A stretch of DNA of 51,177 bases from Chromatiales bacterium (GTDB lineage Bacteria; Pseudomonadota; Gammaproteobacteria; Chromatiales; Chromatiaceae): the NCBI GenBank assembly GCA_028280505.1, contig JANQLO010000034.1:1-51177 (forward strand). Direction: 5' to 3'. Position numbers and translations under genes: made by a program. This document shows positions 32,937-43,264 of the stretch, in pieces; within the stretch, counting starts at the first letter, position 1, and every line of letters begins with the position of its first letter. The notes beneath the pieces were generated by a model. It was not told where the DNA came from, made no database searches, and saw only the letters and a program-made list of their open reading frames with translations.

Positions 32937-33023
32937 ATTCAGAGCAGGCCCTAATATCGGGGATCCTATCGTCATGTGGCGGCAGCTTTGGATGCGGCGA
33001 CGATCGGTCTCTGCTTACGATAA

Positions 33024-34319
<1,296 letters not shown>

Positions 34320-34337
34320 TCGATCCGCGGGGCTGCG

Positions 34338-34640
34338 GTGAGTTGGAAGCTACAGGCGGCTTTTGCGGTGCTGGTGTTGGTTTTTTTCGCGCTGCAATAC
34401 CGCTTGTGGTTTGGTGAAGGCAGTCTCGGCGAGGTCACCGCGCTGAAACAGCAATTGGCGGCACAACAGGCGGAGTTGCGCGACCTCCAGGAGCGTAACG
34501 CGACCTTGCAGGCCGAGGTCGACGATCTGAAAGAAGGTGTCGCGGCGATCGAGGCACGGGCACGCAGCGAACTGGGCCTGATTCGCGAAGGCGAAACCTA
34601 CTTTCAACTGCTGCCACGGGGAGAACCGAGCGGTGACTGA
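34338..34640 (+). CDS. ftsB: Cell division protein FtsB
   Basis: Bitopic divisome protein that forms the FtsQLB complex. 100 aa, GTG start. A short cytoplasmic N-terminus is followed by a membrane helix (about 5-21, LQAAFAVLVLVFFALQY) and a leucine-zipper-like coiled coil (VTALKQQLAAQQAELRDLQ). The conserved FtsB motif ARSELGLIREGETYFQLL closes the protein. It overlaps ispD by 8 bases, the usual eno-ftsB-ispD order. Confidence 0.95.
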   Translation: MSWKLQAAFAVLVLVFFALQYRLWFGEGSLGEVTALKQQLAAQQAELRDLQERNATLQAEVDDLKEGVAAIEARARSELGLIREGETYFQLLPRGEPSGD

Positions 34641-35346
34641 GCCTTCCAACTGGGTCGTGGTGCCCGCCGCCGGGCTGGGCAGGCGCATGGGCAGCAGCAT
34701 CCCCAAGCAATATCTCGAACTCGACGGACGCGCGGTCATCGATCACACCATCGAGCGTCTGCTGATGCATCCAAAGATCGATGGTCTTTACCTTGCTTTG
34801 AGTGATGACGACCGGTGGTGGTCGGAAACCGAGTTTTCGGGTCATCCGGATGTGGTGCGCGTCACCGGTGGCGTCGAGCGTTGCCATTCGGTATTCAATG
34901 CGCTGCGGGCAATGGCAGAGCGGGCTGCCGCTGACGATTGGGTGTTGGTTCACGATGCCGCACGGCCCTGTGTTCGGCGCACCGATATCGATCATCTGTT
35001 CGCGATGGTATCCGCGCATTCGGCAGGCGGTCTGCTGGGTATGCCGGTAAGCGATACCATGAAACGTACGGATGCCACCGATCGTATCGTCGCGACTGTG
35101 GAACGGAGTCATCTTTGGCATGCGTTTACGCCACAGATGTTCCGTTACCGCATGTTGCATGATGCGTTGAAACAAGCGCTAGACGACGGTTTTTTGGTTA
35201 CCGACGAGGCCAGCGCAATGGAGCATGCGGGATATCAACCCTTGATGGTTGAGGGTCAGGCGGACAATGTAAAAATCACCCGCCCGGAAGACCTCCTGCT
35301 TGCAGAGTACTATCTGACACGTCAGACAATGGAATCGAGTACATAG
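34633..35346 (+). CDS. ispD: 2-C-methyl-D-erythritol 4-phosphate cytidylyltransferase
   Basis: Third step of the MEP isoprenoid pathway, adding CMP from CTP. 237 aa, GTG start inside the end of ftsB. N-terminal glycine-rich nucleotide loop PAAGLGRRMGSSIPKQYLEL, HDAARPCVRRTDI, and the C-terminal TDEASAMEHAG are family signatures. Its usual partner ispF is about 1.4 kb further on, with two unrelated genes between. Confidence 0.97.
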   Translation: MTEPSNWVVVPAAGLGRRMGSSIPKQYLELDGRAVIDHTIERLLMHPKIDGLYLALSDDDRWWSETEFSGHPDVVRVTGGVERCHSVFNALRAMAERAAADDWVLVHDAARPCVRRTDIDHLFAMVSAHSAGGLLGMPVSDTMKRTDATDRIVATVERSHLWHAFTPQMFRYRMLHDALKQALDDGFLVTDEASAMEHAGYQPLMVEGQADNVKITRPEDLLLAEYYLTRQTMESST

Positions 35347-35396
35347 GCCTTTTTGACATGGATGTTCCGATAAAGCAGTTTGCGGAGAGTGTCCCT

Positions 35397-35807
35397 ATGC
35401 CTATTGTTTGGCGAGACGAGATGAGTGTCGGCAACGATCACATCGACCGTGACCACCGATATCTTTTATGTCTCTTCAACTCGATCGAGTTGGCCCTGAC
35501 GCATGAAAAAAAGGACGAGTTGCTGCCCGTGTTCTTCGAGCAATTGTTCGAGTACACGAAAATACATTTCGGCCGCGAAGAAAAGCTTCAGCTGAAGCTT
35601 CAGTACTCAGGCTACTACGAGCACAAAAAGCAGCATCAGGAAATTGTCGAAAGCTTGAAAGAGATCAATGAAGAGCTCCAGGCAAAGGTGCCCAGGTATC
35701 GCGAGGGTTTGATTGCCTTGATTCGGGAGTGGGTGGTCGATCACCTGATCGTTACCGATAAGGCGATGAAAACCCATCTCAGCAAATACCCAAGGGAATA
35801 TCAGTAG
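35397..35807 (+). CDS. Bacteriohemerythrin
   Basis: Oxygen-binding di-iron protein, 136 aa from ATG 35397. All seven iron ligands are in place: His20, His57, Glu61, His76, His80, His116 and Asp121 (HFGREE, HKKQH, HLIVTD). I chose 35397 because GGAGAG lies 8 nt upstream and family members start close to this point; an upstream ATG at 35358 adds 13 residues without a ribosome-binding site. Such proteins deliver or sense oxygen in microaerobic bacteria. It sits 50 bases after ispD on the same strand. Confidence 0.94.
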   Translation: MPIVWRDEMSVGNDHIDRDHRYLLCLFNSIELALTHEKKDELLPVFFEQLFEYTKIHFGREEKLQLKLQYSGYYEHKKQHQEIVESLKEINEELQAKVPRYREGLIALIREWVVDHLIVTDKAMKTHLSKYPREYQ

Positions 35808-35874
35808 GGAAAGGGTGTCCCGCGCACGTGGGACATTAACCCCGATAGTCGATGCTCCCGAGGCAGGATGCGCA

Positions 35875-36654
35875 CTATTCGGCCGATTCGGATGCCAAGT
35901 CGAGCACCTTGCGTGCATTGGCGCTGGTGTGTTCCGCAACCTCCTCTGCAGGCAATTCGCGCAATTGCGCAAGGCTGTGGAGTACCTCGGGAAGATAGGC
36001 CGGGCTGTTGCGTTCGAAACGATGTGATGCGACCGTCATATCCGGTGCGTCGGTTTCCAACACGATGGCATCAAGCGGCAGTTCGACCGCCAGGCGTCGG
36101 AGGTGGCGTGAACGTTCGAAAGTCAGCATGCCGCCGAAACCGAGGCGAAAACCCATGGCGAGATAACGATGGGCCTGATCGATACTCCCGTTGAACGCGT
36201 GACAGAAGCCGCCGTTCAGGCGAAAGCGTTTCAGAGTATTCAGTATGGCATCGTGTGCCTTGCGGACATGTAGCACCACGGGCAGGGCATACGCTTCGGC
36301 GATTGCCAGCTGATCCTCCAGCAGGCGTTGTTGTCGTTCGCGGTCGAGTGACTCGATATGCCAGTCGAGTCCGATTTCGCCGATCGCGACAGGCCGTGCG
36401 GTAGCGACCGCATCCGACAGCGCCCGTACATCACTCGGCTGGTGCCGTTCCAGATACACGGGGTGCATCCCCAATGCGGGATGCAGGTGGGTGTCATTGG
36501 CGCAAAACGCCAGCAATGCCGGCCACGTCGAGCGCTGCACGGCGGGTATCAACAGATCCGCGACGCCGGCTGCGCGACTCGCCTGCAATACTTCACGGCG
36601 ATCGGCATCGAACGCGGCGACATCGAGATGGCAGTGGGTGTCGAACAGTTGCAT
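35875..36654 (-). CDS. TatD-family metal-dependent deoxyribonuclease
   Basis: Metal-dependent hydrolase with a TIM-barrel fold, 259 aa. The metal-binding DTHCHLD is at the N-terminus, with AIGEIGLDWH, LHVRKAH and CHAFNGS following. ETDAPDM supplies the conserved late Asp. The start at 36654 matches the family (MxLFDTHCHLD), though its GGAG is only 3 nt away; the ATG at 36684 is the alternative. It lies opposite its neighbours between the hemerythrin and ispF genes. The E. coli homologues TatD and YcfH/YjjV cannot be distinguished safely here; it is most like YjjV/YcfH-type. Confidence 0.9.
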   Translation of the reverse strand: MQLFDTHCHLDVAAFDADRREVLQASRAAGVADLLIPAVQRSTWPALLAFCANDTHLHPALGMHPVYLERHQPSDVRALSDAVATARPVAIGEIGLDWHIESLDRERQQRLLEDQLAIAEAYALPVVLHVRKAHDAILNTLKRFRLNGGFCHAFNGSIDQAHRYLAMGFRLGFGGMLTFERSRHLRRLAVELPLDAIVLETDAPDMTVASHRFERNSPAYLPEVLHSLAQLRELPAEEVAEHTSANARKVLDLASESAE

Positions 36655-36778
36655 GGGCTCCGATTTTAGGGCATTTCGAATCATTCTTAAGTCTTAGCGC
36701 ATGTCGGCGCGCCGGTGCCGGGCGGCCGATGTTATGATCGCAGCCCGGTAAAACTCTCGTCATCGAAACAGTTCAACA

Positions 36779-37252
36779 ATGCGTATCGGCCACGGATTTG
36801 ATGCCCACCGTTTCTGTACCGGCGATCATGTCGTGATCGGTGGGGTGCGTATCGTCCACGACCGGGGCCTGGAGGCACATTCGGACGGCGATGTGCTCAT
36901 CCATGCGGTCTGCGATGCCTTACTCGGCGCTGCGGGTCTCGGCGACATCGGACGCCACTTCCCGGACGACGACGATCGATTTAAAGATATCGACAGCCGC
37001 CTGTTGTTGCGTCGTGTGCGTGACGCACTTGCCGAGCGGCGTCTGAGGGTATCTAACCTCGATTGCACCGTGGTCGCCCAGGCCCCCCGTATGGGGCCTT
37101 ATATCGAACGGATGCGGACCTGTCTGGCCGAGGACATGGGCGTTACGCCGGCGTGCGTCAATGTCAAGGCGACGACTACCGAGCGCATGGGTTACCTCGG
37201 TCGTGGCGAAGGTATTGCCGCGCATGCCGTTGTGTTGATTGTCCCGTTCTGA
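36779..37252 (+). CDS. ispF: 2-C-methyl-D-erythritol 2,4-cyclodiphosphate synthase
   Basis: Fifth MEP-pathway enzyme, a trimeric zinc protein. 157 aa, starting [12 protein letters not shown], where Asp8 and His10 are zinc ligands. [18 protein letters not shown] supplies the third ligand His, and [11 protein letters not shown] and [12 protein letters not shown] complete the signatures. It overlaps truD by one base (TGATG). Confidence 0.97.
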   Translation: MRIGHGFDAHRFCTGDHVVIGGVRIVHDRGLEAHSDGDVLIHAVCDALLGAAGLGDIGRHFPDDDDRFKDIDSRLLLRRVRDALAERRLRVSNLDCTVVAQAPRMGPYIERMRTCLAEDMGVTPACVNVKATTTERMGYLGRGEGIAAHAVVLIVPF

Positions 37253-38328
37253 TGCCACACATCTTCTCTGCCGGCGATCCCACACGGACACTGCCCTGTG
37301 CCTACGGCGGGCCGGCGCTCAAAGGCCTGCTGCGCCGGATAGACGACGATTTCGTGGTCGAGGAGGATCTGGGTTATGAAGCCGGTGGTGAAGGCGAGCA
37401 CGCTTTTCTGGTCGTCCGCAAACGCGGTCGCAATACGCATGAGGTCGCGCGCGCACTCGCCCGGTTGGCCGGCGTTGCGCAGGTTGCGGTTGGCTACGCG
37501 GGTTTGAAAGATCGTCACGCCGTGACGACACAACACTTCAGCGTACATCTGCCCGGTCGCCCCGATCCCGATTGGCATGCGCTCGAAGACGACGGCCTGC
37601 AATTTCTCGCTGTTGCGCGGCATCATCGGAAGATTCGACGAGGGTCTTTACGCGGCAATCGTTTTCGGATTCGCGTCGTACTGCCGGATGGCGATCGTGA
37701 GCAGACCGAGATGCGCCTGTCGAAGATCGAGGCCGGCGGTGTACCGAACTATTTCGGTGCGCAACGTTTTGGCCACAGTGGTCAGAATCTGGTGCGTGTC
37801 GATGAGTTGTTCGCCGGTCGCGGGCGACGGCCCGGGCGTGAACAGCGTGGACTGTTGCTGTCGTCCGCACGGGCGCACCTGTTCAACCTGGTGCTGGCGG
37901 ACCGGGTCGCCGCCGGCCATTGGAACCAGACGCTCGACGGCGATGTGATGGTTCTGGCGGGGTCGCAGCGTCAGTTCGCGTTCGATACCCGGGACGAGAC
38001 CCTGAAACCGCGCCTGGCTCAACTCGATGTGCATCCGACCGGTCCGCTGTGTGGGCGCGACAGCCGTGCATTGCTGCCGGAAACGGAAGCGTTGGTATTG
38101 GAGCAACGGGTTCTTGCACCCTGGGCCGACTGGATCGATGGTTTGGGGCGTTTCGGTCTTGACGCCGACAGGCGCGCATTGCGTCTTGTGGTCGACGAAC
38201 TCGACTGGGCTTGGGACGACAACGCCCTGGATTTGCGCTTCAGGCTGGTCGCCGGCGCTTTTGCTACCGCGGTGCTGCGCGAGTTGGTCGATGAAAGCGA
38301 ATCAACGGCGCCTGTGCTTGCCGGATAA
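37252..38328 (+). CDS. truD: tRNA pseudouridine(13) synthase
   Basis: Makes pseudouridine 13 in tRNA-Glu. 358 aa from ATG 37252, sharing a base with the ispF stop; the frame from 37063 is a shadow. The catalytic Asp87 is in GYAGLKDRHAVTTQ, the TruD signature, and the insertion domain contains VPNYFGAQRFG. Its 3' end overlaps the Smr-domain gene on the opposite strand by 27 bases. Confidence 0.95.
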   Translation: MPHIFSAGDPTRTLPCAYGGPALKGLLRRIDDDFVVEEDLGYEAGGEGEHAFLVVRKRGRNTHEVARALARLAGVAQVAVGYAGLKDRHAVTTQHFSVHLPGRPDPDWHALEDDGLQFLAVARHHRKIRRGSLRGNRFRIRVVLPDGDREQTEMRLSKIEAGGVPNYFGAQRFGHSGQNLVRVDELFAGRGRRPGREQRGLLLSSARAHLFNLVLADRVAAGHWNQTLDGDVMVLAGSQRQFAFDTRDETLKPRLAQLDVHPTGPLCGRDSRALLPETEALVLEQRVLAPWADWIDGLGRFGLDADRRALRLVVDELDWAWDDNALDLRFRLVAGAFATAVLRELVDESESTAPVLAG

Positions 38329-38838
38329 CAGGACGTAGACCGCGCCCGTACCCCCGTCCCAGCGCGGTGCACTGACGAAAGCCAAGACCGCGTCAAACTG
38401 CCGCAGCCATTGATTGGTTTTTTGTTTCAATACCGGTTGTTGGCCGTCCGAACCGCGCCCCTTGCCGTGGATAATGCGTACACAGCGACGTCCGCCGCCC
38501 AAACTCTGTGTGAGGTAGCGTTGCAGCGCGGGTTTGGCCTCGCGTACCCGCAGACCGTGCAGGTCGAGGGTCGCTTCGGCGGCGATGACGCCGCGCCGCA
38601 GATCGTGGAACACGCGGTCCTGGATGCCGGGGCGCCGAAATTCGAGAAAATCCCCGGTCTCGATCGCGAGATCGGACAGTGCCTGCTCCTCGTCGCCGAC
38701 CGGCAGATTCAACGGCTCGGGCCGGCGTTTTCGGCGATACGGCGGGGGACGCTCATCGCTGATCGGTTCGACGTCCTCCATCGCGGCGCGGAATGCGTCC
38801 CGATCGTCTCGGTCGGTCTTGTCTTGCGGATCGCTCAT
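38302..38838 (-). CDS. Smr-domain protein (SmrB-like putative endonuclease)
   Basis: 178 aa from ATG 38838. An N-terminal low-complexity, charged region (Pro/Arg-rich, PPPYRRKRRPEPLNLP) is followed by a helical linker. The C-terminal Smr domain has the two hallmark motifs LDLHGLRVREAKPAL and IIHGKGRGSDGQQPVLK. Related SmrB acts on collided ribosomes by cleaving mRNA; that role is inferred from the family. The start is uncertain because no good ribosome-binding site is visible. It is convergent with, and overlaps, truD, and is divergent from surE. Confidence 0.88.
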   Translation of the reverse strand: MSDPQDKTDRDDRDAFRAAMEDVEPISDERPPPYRRKRRPEPLNLPVGDEEQALSDLAIETGDFLEFRRPGIQDRVFHDLRRGVIAAEATLDLHGLRVREAKPALQRYLTQSLGGGRRCVRIIHGKGRGSDGQQPVLKQKTNQWLRQFDAVLAFVSAPRWDGGTGAVYVLLSGKHRRR

Positions 38839-38957
38839 TCCACTGATTGAAACGGCTTCAGCGTCATAGTTCAAGGTGAGCGGGGGCACGCTTTGCAGTA
38901 TCATCGGTCGCCGCAAAGCCGGCCCGCGGTGAGGGACGGCATTCATTCCCGAATAGC

Positions 38958-39707
38958 ATGCAAATTCTCCTCAGCAACGACGATGGCTACCAGGCGCCGG
39001 GTCTGAAGGCGCTGCACAATGCGCTGTCGACCATTGCCGATACCGTGGTAGTGGCGCCGGACCGCGACCGCAGCGGCGCCAGTAACTCGTTGACGCTGGA
39101 ACAACCCATTCGTGCACGCACGGTGGAGAACGGATTTATCCGGGTCGAGGGCACCCCGACCGATTGTGTGCACCTGGCGATCACCGGCTTGCTGGAGACC
39201 GAGCCCGACATGGTCGTTTCGGGGATTAATGCCGGTGCCAACATGGGCGACGACGTGTTGTATTCCGGTACGGTCGCCGCGGCGACCGAAGGGCGTTTTC
39301 TCGGTTATCCGGCGATCGCGATATCGAATGCCTCGCACACGCCGCGCCATTTCGACACCGCTGCGCAGGTCGCGCTGCAATTGGTGCAGCGTCTCTGCGC
39401 TTTTCCGATCCCTCCGGATTCGATTCTCAACGTCAATGTGCCGGATCTGCCGTATGAGGCATTGCAGGGGATTCGCGCGACCCGTCTGGGGCATCGCCAC
39501 AAGGCCGAGCCCGTTATCAAAGCGGAGGATCCCCGGGGAAGGCCGATCTATTGGGTCGGTACCGCCGGTGCCGAACAGGATGCCGGGCCGGGCACCGATT
39601 TCTATGCCGTGCGCAATGGTTTTGTCTCGATCACGCCATTGCAGGTCGATCTGACGCGCCACCAGGCATTGGCCGAACTGGCCGAATGGTTGGAGACCGA
39701 ACCATGA
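38958..39707 (+). CDS. surE: 5'/3'-nucleotidase SurE
   Basis: Metal-dependent phosphatase of nucleoside monophosphates, linked to stationary-phase survival. 249 aa, starting [19 protein letters not shown] with the metal-binding Asp pair. [15 protein letters not shown] and [20 protein letters not shown] are family signatures. ATGA overlap with pcm. The surE-pcm-yqaA-nlpD-rpoS order is conserved in gammaproteobacteria. Confidence 0.97.
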   Translation: MQILLSNDDGYQAPGLKALHNALSTIADTVVVAPDRDRSGASNSLTLEQPIRARTVENGFIRVEGTPTDCVHLAITGLLETEPDMVVSGINAGANMGDDVLYSGTVAAATEGRFLGYPAIAISNASHTPRHFDTAAQVALQLVQRLCAFPIPPDSILNVNVPDLPYEALQGIRATRLGHRHKAEPVIKAEDPRGRPIYWVGTAGAEQDAGPGTDFYAVRNGFVSITPLQVDLTRHQALAELAEWLETEP

Positions 39708-40363
39708 GCGCCGGTGTAAGGGGCATCGGCATGACCTCGCAGCGCACCCGTGAGCGTTTGATTCAGCGTTTACAGGAAAAGGGAATTCGTGACGCGCGGG
39801 TGCTTGGGAGTTTGCGCGCGACACCGCGTCATCTGTTCGTCGACGAGGCGCTTGCCAGCCGGGCCTACGAGGACACCGCGTTGCCGATCGGTAACGGCCA
39901 AACCATCTCGCAACCCTACATTGTCGCGCGCATGACGGAAGTGTTGCTGGCAACGGGGCCTTTGGAAAACGTGCTCGAAATCGGTACCGGTTCGGGCTAC
40001 CAGACGGCGGTATTGGCGCCGTTGGTGCGGCGCGTCTATACCGTCGAGCGTGTGCAGGTTCTGTTGGACCAGGCACGTCGCCGTTTTCAGCAACTGCGCT
40101 TGCGCAATATCGTAACCAAACATGTCGACGGCGGTCTCGGGCTGCCGGAGTATGCACCATTCGACGGCATTATCGTGACCGCGGCACCGGCCGGCATTCC
40201 ACGGGGACTGGTTGAACAACTGCGACCGGGTGGCCGCATGGTGCTGCCGGTCGGCCAGGCCGACGAACAAGCTCTGGTTGCCGTCGTGCGTACCGAGGCG
40301 GGCTACGAGCGCGAAATGCTCGAGCGCGTCAGTTTCGTACCGCTGCTTGGCGGTGTTTGTTGA
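39704..40363 (+). CDS. pcm: Protein-L-isoaspartate O-methyltransferase
   Basis: Repairs isoaspartyl residues in aged proteins using S-adenosylmethionine. 219 aa from ATG 39704, overlapping the surE stop. The catalytic region is [15 protein letters not shown]. The SAM-binding loop is [16 protein letters not shown] and motif II is YTVERV. An internal ATG at 39731 ([10 protein letters not shown]) is a possible shorter start, but the overlap supports 39704. yqaA follows 13 bases later. Confidence 0.95.
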   Translation: MSAGVRGIGMTSQRTRERLIQRLQEKGIRDARVLGSLRATPRHLFVDEALASRAYEDTALPIGNGQTISQPYIVARMTEVLLATGPLENVLEIGTGSGYQTAVLAPLVRRVYTVERVQVLLDQARRRFQQLRLRNIVTKHVDGGLGLPEYAPFDGIIVTAAPAGIPRGLVEQLRPGGRMVLPVGQADEQALVAVVRTEAGYEREMLERVSFVPLLGGVC

Positions 40364-40376
40364 AGGAACCGCCGAG

Positions 40377-40958
40377 ATGAAAATCTTTTCGCCTTTGTAT
40401 GAACGGACGATGAAATGGGCGCGGCATCCACATGCGCCTTGGTATCTTGGTGGACTGAGTTTCGCCGAGTCGTCGTTTTTCCCGATTCCGCCGGACGTCA
40501 TGCTGGCGCCGATGAGCCTGGCGCGTCCGGACCGGGCGTTCTGGTTTGCGACCTTGACCACGGTAACCTCGGTGCTCGGTGGTATTCTCGGCTATCTCAT
40601 TGGCCTGTTCGCTTTCGAACTCGTACAGCCCTTGGTCTCGGATGGCGGTCGTTACACCGAACCCTTCGAATTGGCGAAACAATGGTTCGACGATTGGGGC
40701 TTTCTTGCCGTGCTCGCGGCCGGATTCTCGCCGATCCCTTACAAGGTGTTCACGATCACGGCCGGGGTCTTGAGTATGGCCTTTCTGCCTTTTGTACTGG
40801 CCTCTTTCATCGGTCGTGGCGCGCGGTTTTATCTGGTCTCGCTGCTGATGGCCTGGGGCGGTGCGGCGATGGAGCACAAACTCAAACGTTGGGTCGATTG
40901 GCTGGGCTGGTTGACGGTCGCGGCAGTGGTCATCATAGTGGCGATCTATAAACTCTAG
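40377..40958 (+). CDS. yqaA: DedA/VTT-family membrane protein, YqaA-like
   Basis: 193-aa inner-membrane protein with VTT (DedA-superfamily) features; some DedA proteins move lipids across membranes. Hallmarks are the re-entrant loop AESSFFPIPPDVMLAP and the second one GFSPIPYKVFTITAG, with membrane helices around them. The start at 40377 gives MKIFSPLYERTMKWA; the frame from 40212 is a pcm shadow. Its TAG stop (40956-40958) lies within the first four bases of a TIR-bounded element. Confidence 0.88.
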   Translation: MKIFSPLYERTMKWARHPHAPWYLGGLSFAESSFFPIPPDVMLAPMSLARPDRAFWFATLTTVTSVLGGILGYLIGLFAFELVQPLVSDGGRYTEPFELAKQWFDDWGFLAVLAAGFSPIPYKVFTITAGVLSMAFLPFVLASFIGRGARFYLVSLLMAWGGAAMEHKLKRWVDWLGWLTVAAVVIIVAIYKL

Positions 40959-41226
40959 GGCCTGTCAACGCAAACTGAAACATTGTTGCCGGCGGTCCCT
41001 GTTTCGGCTGGCAAGGCAGAAGGAGAGACGTTGAGTGTCGCTAAACGAACGACTGATAACGCCGCTAGGCGGAAAAAGGGCGCCGGCCTTGCGGGTTGCG
41101 CCTGAAAAAGCGCCATTCGGCGTTGCTCGTTGCTCATTTGGAACAACCAGACGTCGCGCCTCGCGCCTTGATCGGCGTTTTTTCAGGCACAACAGCAACG
41201 CTTCCGTTTGTGTTAGCAGGCCCTAG
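40955..41226. mobile_element. MITE-like element with terminal inverted repeats
   Basis: A 272-bp non-coding unit bounded by CTAGGGCCTG at the left and its exact inverse CAGGCCCTAG at the right. The terminal repeats match at about 26 of the first 33 positions. A further internal inverted pair, GCCTGAAAAAGCGCC (41100-41114) with GGCGTTTTTTCAGGC (41174-41188), could fold into a long hairpin. There is no transposase. The palindromic CTAG ends could be target duplications or part of the repeat. The element lies between yqaA and nlpD, and its first bases supply or coincide with the yqaA stop codon. Short open frames inside are treated as chance. Confidence 0.72.
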
Positions 41227-41307
41227 GTCGAGCGCAACGAAGACGCGGGAATCTTGAAGCAGGCCACGCCATTCCCGAAACCGAATGACACCTTGGGGAT
41301 TTCCCGA

Positions 41308-42111
41308 ATGGGAAACCCCTTGTTCGCGGTTGCGTTGTCGATAATGGTCTTCATGCTTGCCGGTTGCACCGCAAGCTGGCGTGCACCGGTGGAATCGCGC
41401 AGTTCGTCGCCGGTGGTACAACCGCAACGCAGTGCAGTCAAGCCGCTACCAAGACGTCCGGTCGGGGCAAGCGAGTATAGAGTCAGGCGTGGCGATACCC
41501 TGTATGGCATAGCATGGCAGAATGGTGTCGATTATCGCGACGTCGCGCGTTGGAACGGCATTCGTGCCCCTTACCGAATCTATGCCGGACAGACTTTGCG
41601 CTTAAAGCCGTCGTCACCTCCACGTCAGACCAAACCCCCACCGCGCGCCGCACAGGCAACCCGACCTGTGACCCGGTCCGCACCACCGAAACCCCAGCCT
41701 AAAGCAAAACCGGCGCCTGCCGTTGCTGCACCCAGAACCTTGGCCTGGCGTTGGCCGGCGGAGGGCAGGGTGTCGTCGAGTTTCAAGGCATCCGACCCTT
41801 TGCGCAAGGGTATAAAGATCAGTGGGCGCAGCGGTAGCAGGATTGCTGCCGCTGAAACGGGCAAGGTGGTTTACAGCGGGAGTGGACTCATTGGCTATGG
41901 CAGGCTTATCATCATCAAACATAACGATAAGTATCTGAGTGCCTATGGGCACAACAGAAAGATTCTGGTCAAGGAAGGCGACCAGGTTACCAAAGGGCAA
42001 ACGATCGCCGAGATGGGCAAAGCCAACAACGGTGATCCCCTGTTGCATTTCGAGATCAGACGAGACGGTAAACCTGTCGACCCATTGCGCCTGTTGCCGA
42101 GACGTTCGTAG
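41308..42111 (+). CDS. nlpD: NlpD, LysM/LytM-domain lipoprotein, amidase activator
   Basis: Outer-membrane lipoprotein that activates the septal amidase AmiC. 267 aa from ATG 41308, with GGGGA 8 nt upstream; a TTG at 41254 is a weaker start. Signal and lipobox VFMLAGC (Cys20). The LysM domain is at about 55-98 (VRRGDTLYGIAWQNGV), then a Pro/Lys linker, then a LytM/M23 domain at about 165-262. The first zinc-binding motif is degenerate (RKGIKI in place of HxxxD), as in non-catalytic NlpD/EnvC proteins. It precedes rpoS in the conserved order and probably carries an rpoS promoter, although none was pinpointed. Confidence 0.93.
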   Translation: MGNPLFAVALSIMVFMLAGCTASWRAPVESRSSSPVVQPQRSAVKPLPRRPVGASEYRVRRGDTLYGIAWQNGVDYRDVARWNGIRAPYRIYAGQTLRLKPSSPPRQTKPPPRAAQATRPVTRSAPPKPQPKAKPAPAVAAPRTLAWRWPAEGRVSSSFKASDPLRKGIKISGRSGSRIAAAETGKVVYSGSGLIGYGRLIIIKHNDKYLSAYGHNRKILVKEGDQVTKGQTIAEMGKANNGDPLLHFEIRRDGKPVDPLRLLPRRS

Positions 42112-42168
42112 ACAAGGGTTTGTTTGGGTGTACCCGATCGGTTCGTACTGTAGTGATGGAGGGAGTTC

Positions 42169-43170
42169 ATGCCGGTAAAGCGCAATGCGCCTGATACCGA
42201 TGTCGTCGAGGATATCGACGGCATTACCGACGATGTCGAAGTAGACGATGCTGAAGATGCCGACGACGCCGAAGTCGAAGACACTGCAGCACTGGATGGG
42301 GGTGACAAGAAGTATGCTGCCGGTGAAATACCCGACAGCCAACTCGATGCGACCCGGCTTTATCTGAACGAGATCGGCTTTTCCAAGCTGCTTACCGCCG
42401 AAGAAGAGGTCTATTACGCACGCTTGGCGCAAAAGGGCGATGCATCGGCCCGACGGCGAATGATCGAATGCAATTTGCGCCTCGTGGTCAAGATCGCTCG
42501 GCGCTACATGAACCGTGGATTGGCGCTGCTCGACCTGATCGAAGAGGGCAACCTGGGCTTGATTCGTGCGGTCGAGAAATTCGATCCGGAACGCGGTTTT
42601 CGTTTCTCGACCTATGCCACCTGGTGGATTCGCCAGACTATCGAGCGCGCCATCATGAATCAGACGCGCACCATTCGTCTGCCGATTCACGTGGTCAAGG
42701 AAATCAACGTCTATTTGCGTGCCGCGCGCCAACTCACCCAGACACTGGACCATGAGCCCACGGCCGAGGAGATTGCGGATTTGCTCGATCGGCCGATCGA
42801 CGAGGTCAAACGCATGCTCGGCTTGAACGAGCGCGTCACCTCGGTCGATACGCCTTACGGTAAGGATGCCGACAAGCCGCTACTGGACACCATCGCCGAC
42901 GAGAACGCGACCGACCCGACCGAACACATTCAGGCGGGCGACATTTCGGGCCATCTCGACGAATGGTTGGCCAAATTGAACGACAAACAACGCGAGGTGG
43001 TGGAGCGTCGTTTTGGTCTGCATGGCTATGAGAATTCCACGCTGGAACAGGTGGCGAACGAACTCGGCGTCACCCGAGAACGCGTGCGACAGATTCAAAT
43101 GGATGCGTTGAAGCGCCTGCGCGGCATCCTCGAGCAGGAAGGTTTCTCGATCGATACCATTTTCAAGTAG
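42169..43170 (+). CDS. rpoS: RNA polymerase sigma factor RpoS
   Basis: General stress and stationary-phase sigma factor. 333 aa. The N-terminus is strongly acidic (about 9-46). Region 1.2 is [21 protein letters not shown]. Region 2 has [18 protein letters not shown] and [18 protein letters not shown] (the -10 recognition helix). Region 3 is IHVVKEIN, and region 4 is [28 protein letters not shown] precedes the ATG. The upstream TIR element lies 940 bases before the start. Confidence 0.97.
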   Translation: MPVKRNAPDTDVVEDIDGITDDVEVDDAEDADDAEVEDTAALDGGDKKYAAGEIPDSQLDATRLYLNEIGFSKLLTAEEEVYYARLAQKGDASARRRMIECNLRLVVKIARRYMNRGLALLDLIEEGNLGLIRAVEKFDPERGFRFSTYATWWIRQTIERAIMNQTRTIRLPIHVVKEINVYLRAARQLTQTLDHEPTAEEIADLLDRPIDEVKRMLGLNERVTSVDTPYGKDADKPLLDTIADENATDPTEHIQAGDISGHLDEWLAKLNDKQREVVERRFGLHGYENSTLEQVANELGVTRERVRQIQMDALKRLRGILEQEGFSIDTIFK

Positions 43171-43264
43171 CTCGCTGCGGGCTTATTAGGCTTGTCGATC
43201 CCGTGGTTTCGAGGTCGGGGGTTCGGGTATGCTGTAGGCAATCATCTACGGAGCCCGAACCCTT

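Noticed and set aside
32940-32955. AGCAGGCCCTA before eno resembles the right end of the TIR element
   Set aside because: Only 11 bases match, there is no second end nearby, and a chance match is plausible.
40965-41226. Short open frames inside the TIR element on both strands
   Set aside because: Their translations are Arg/Ala-rich, overlap each other, lack ribosome-binding sites and are better explained by the repeat structure.
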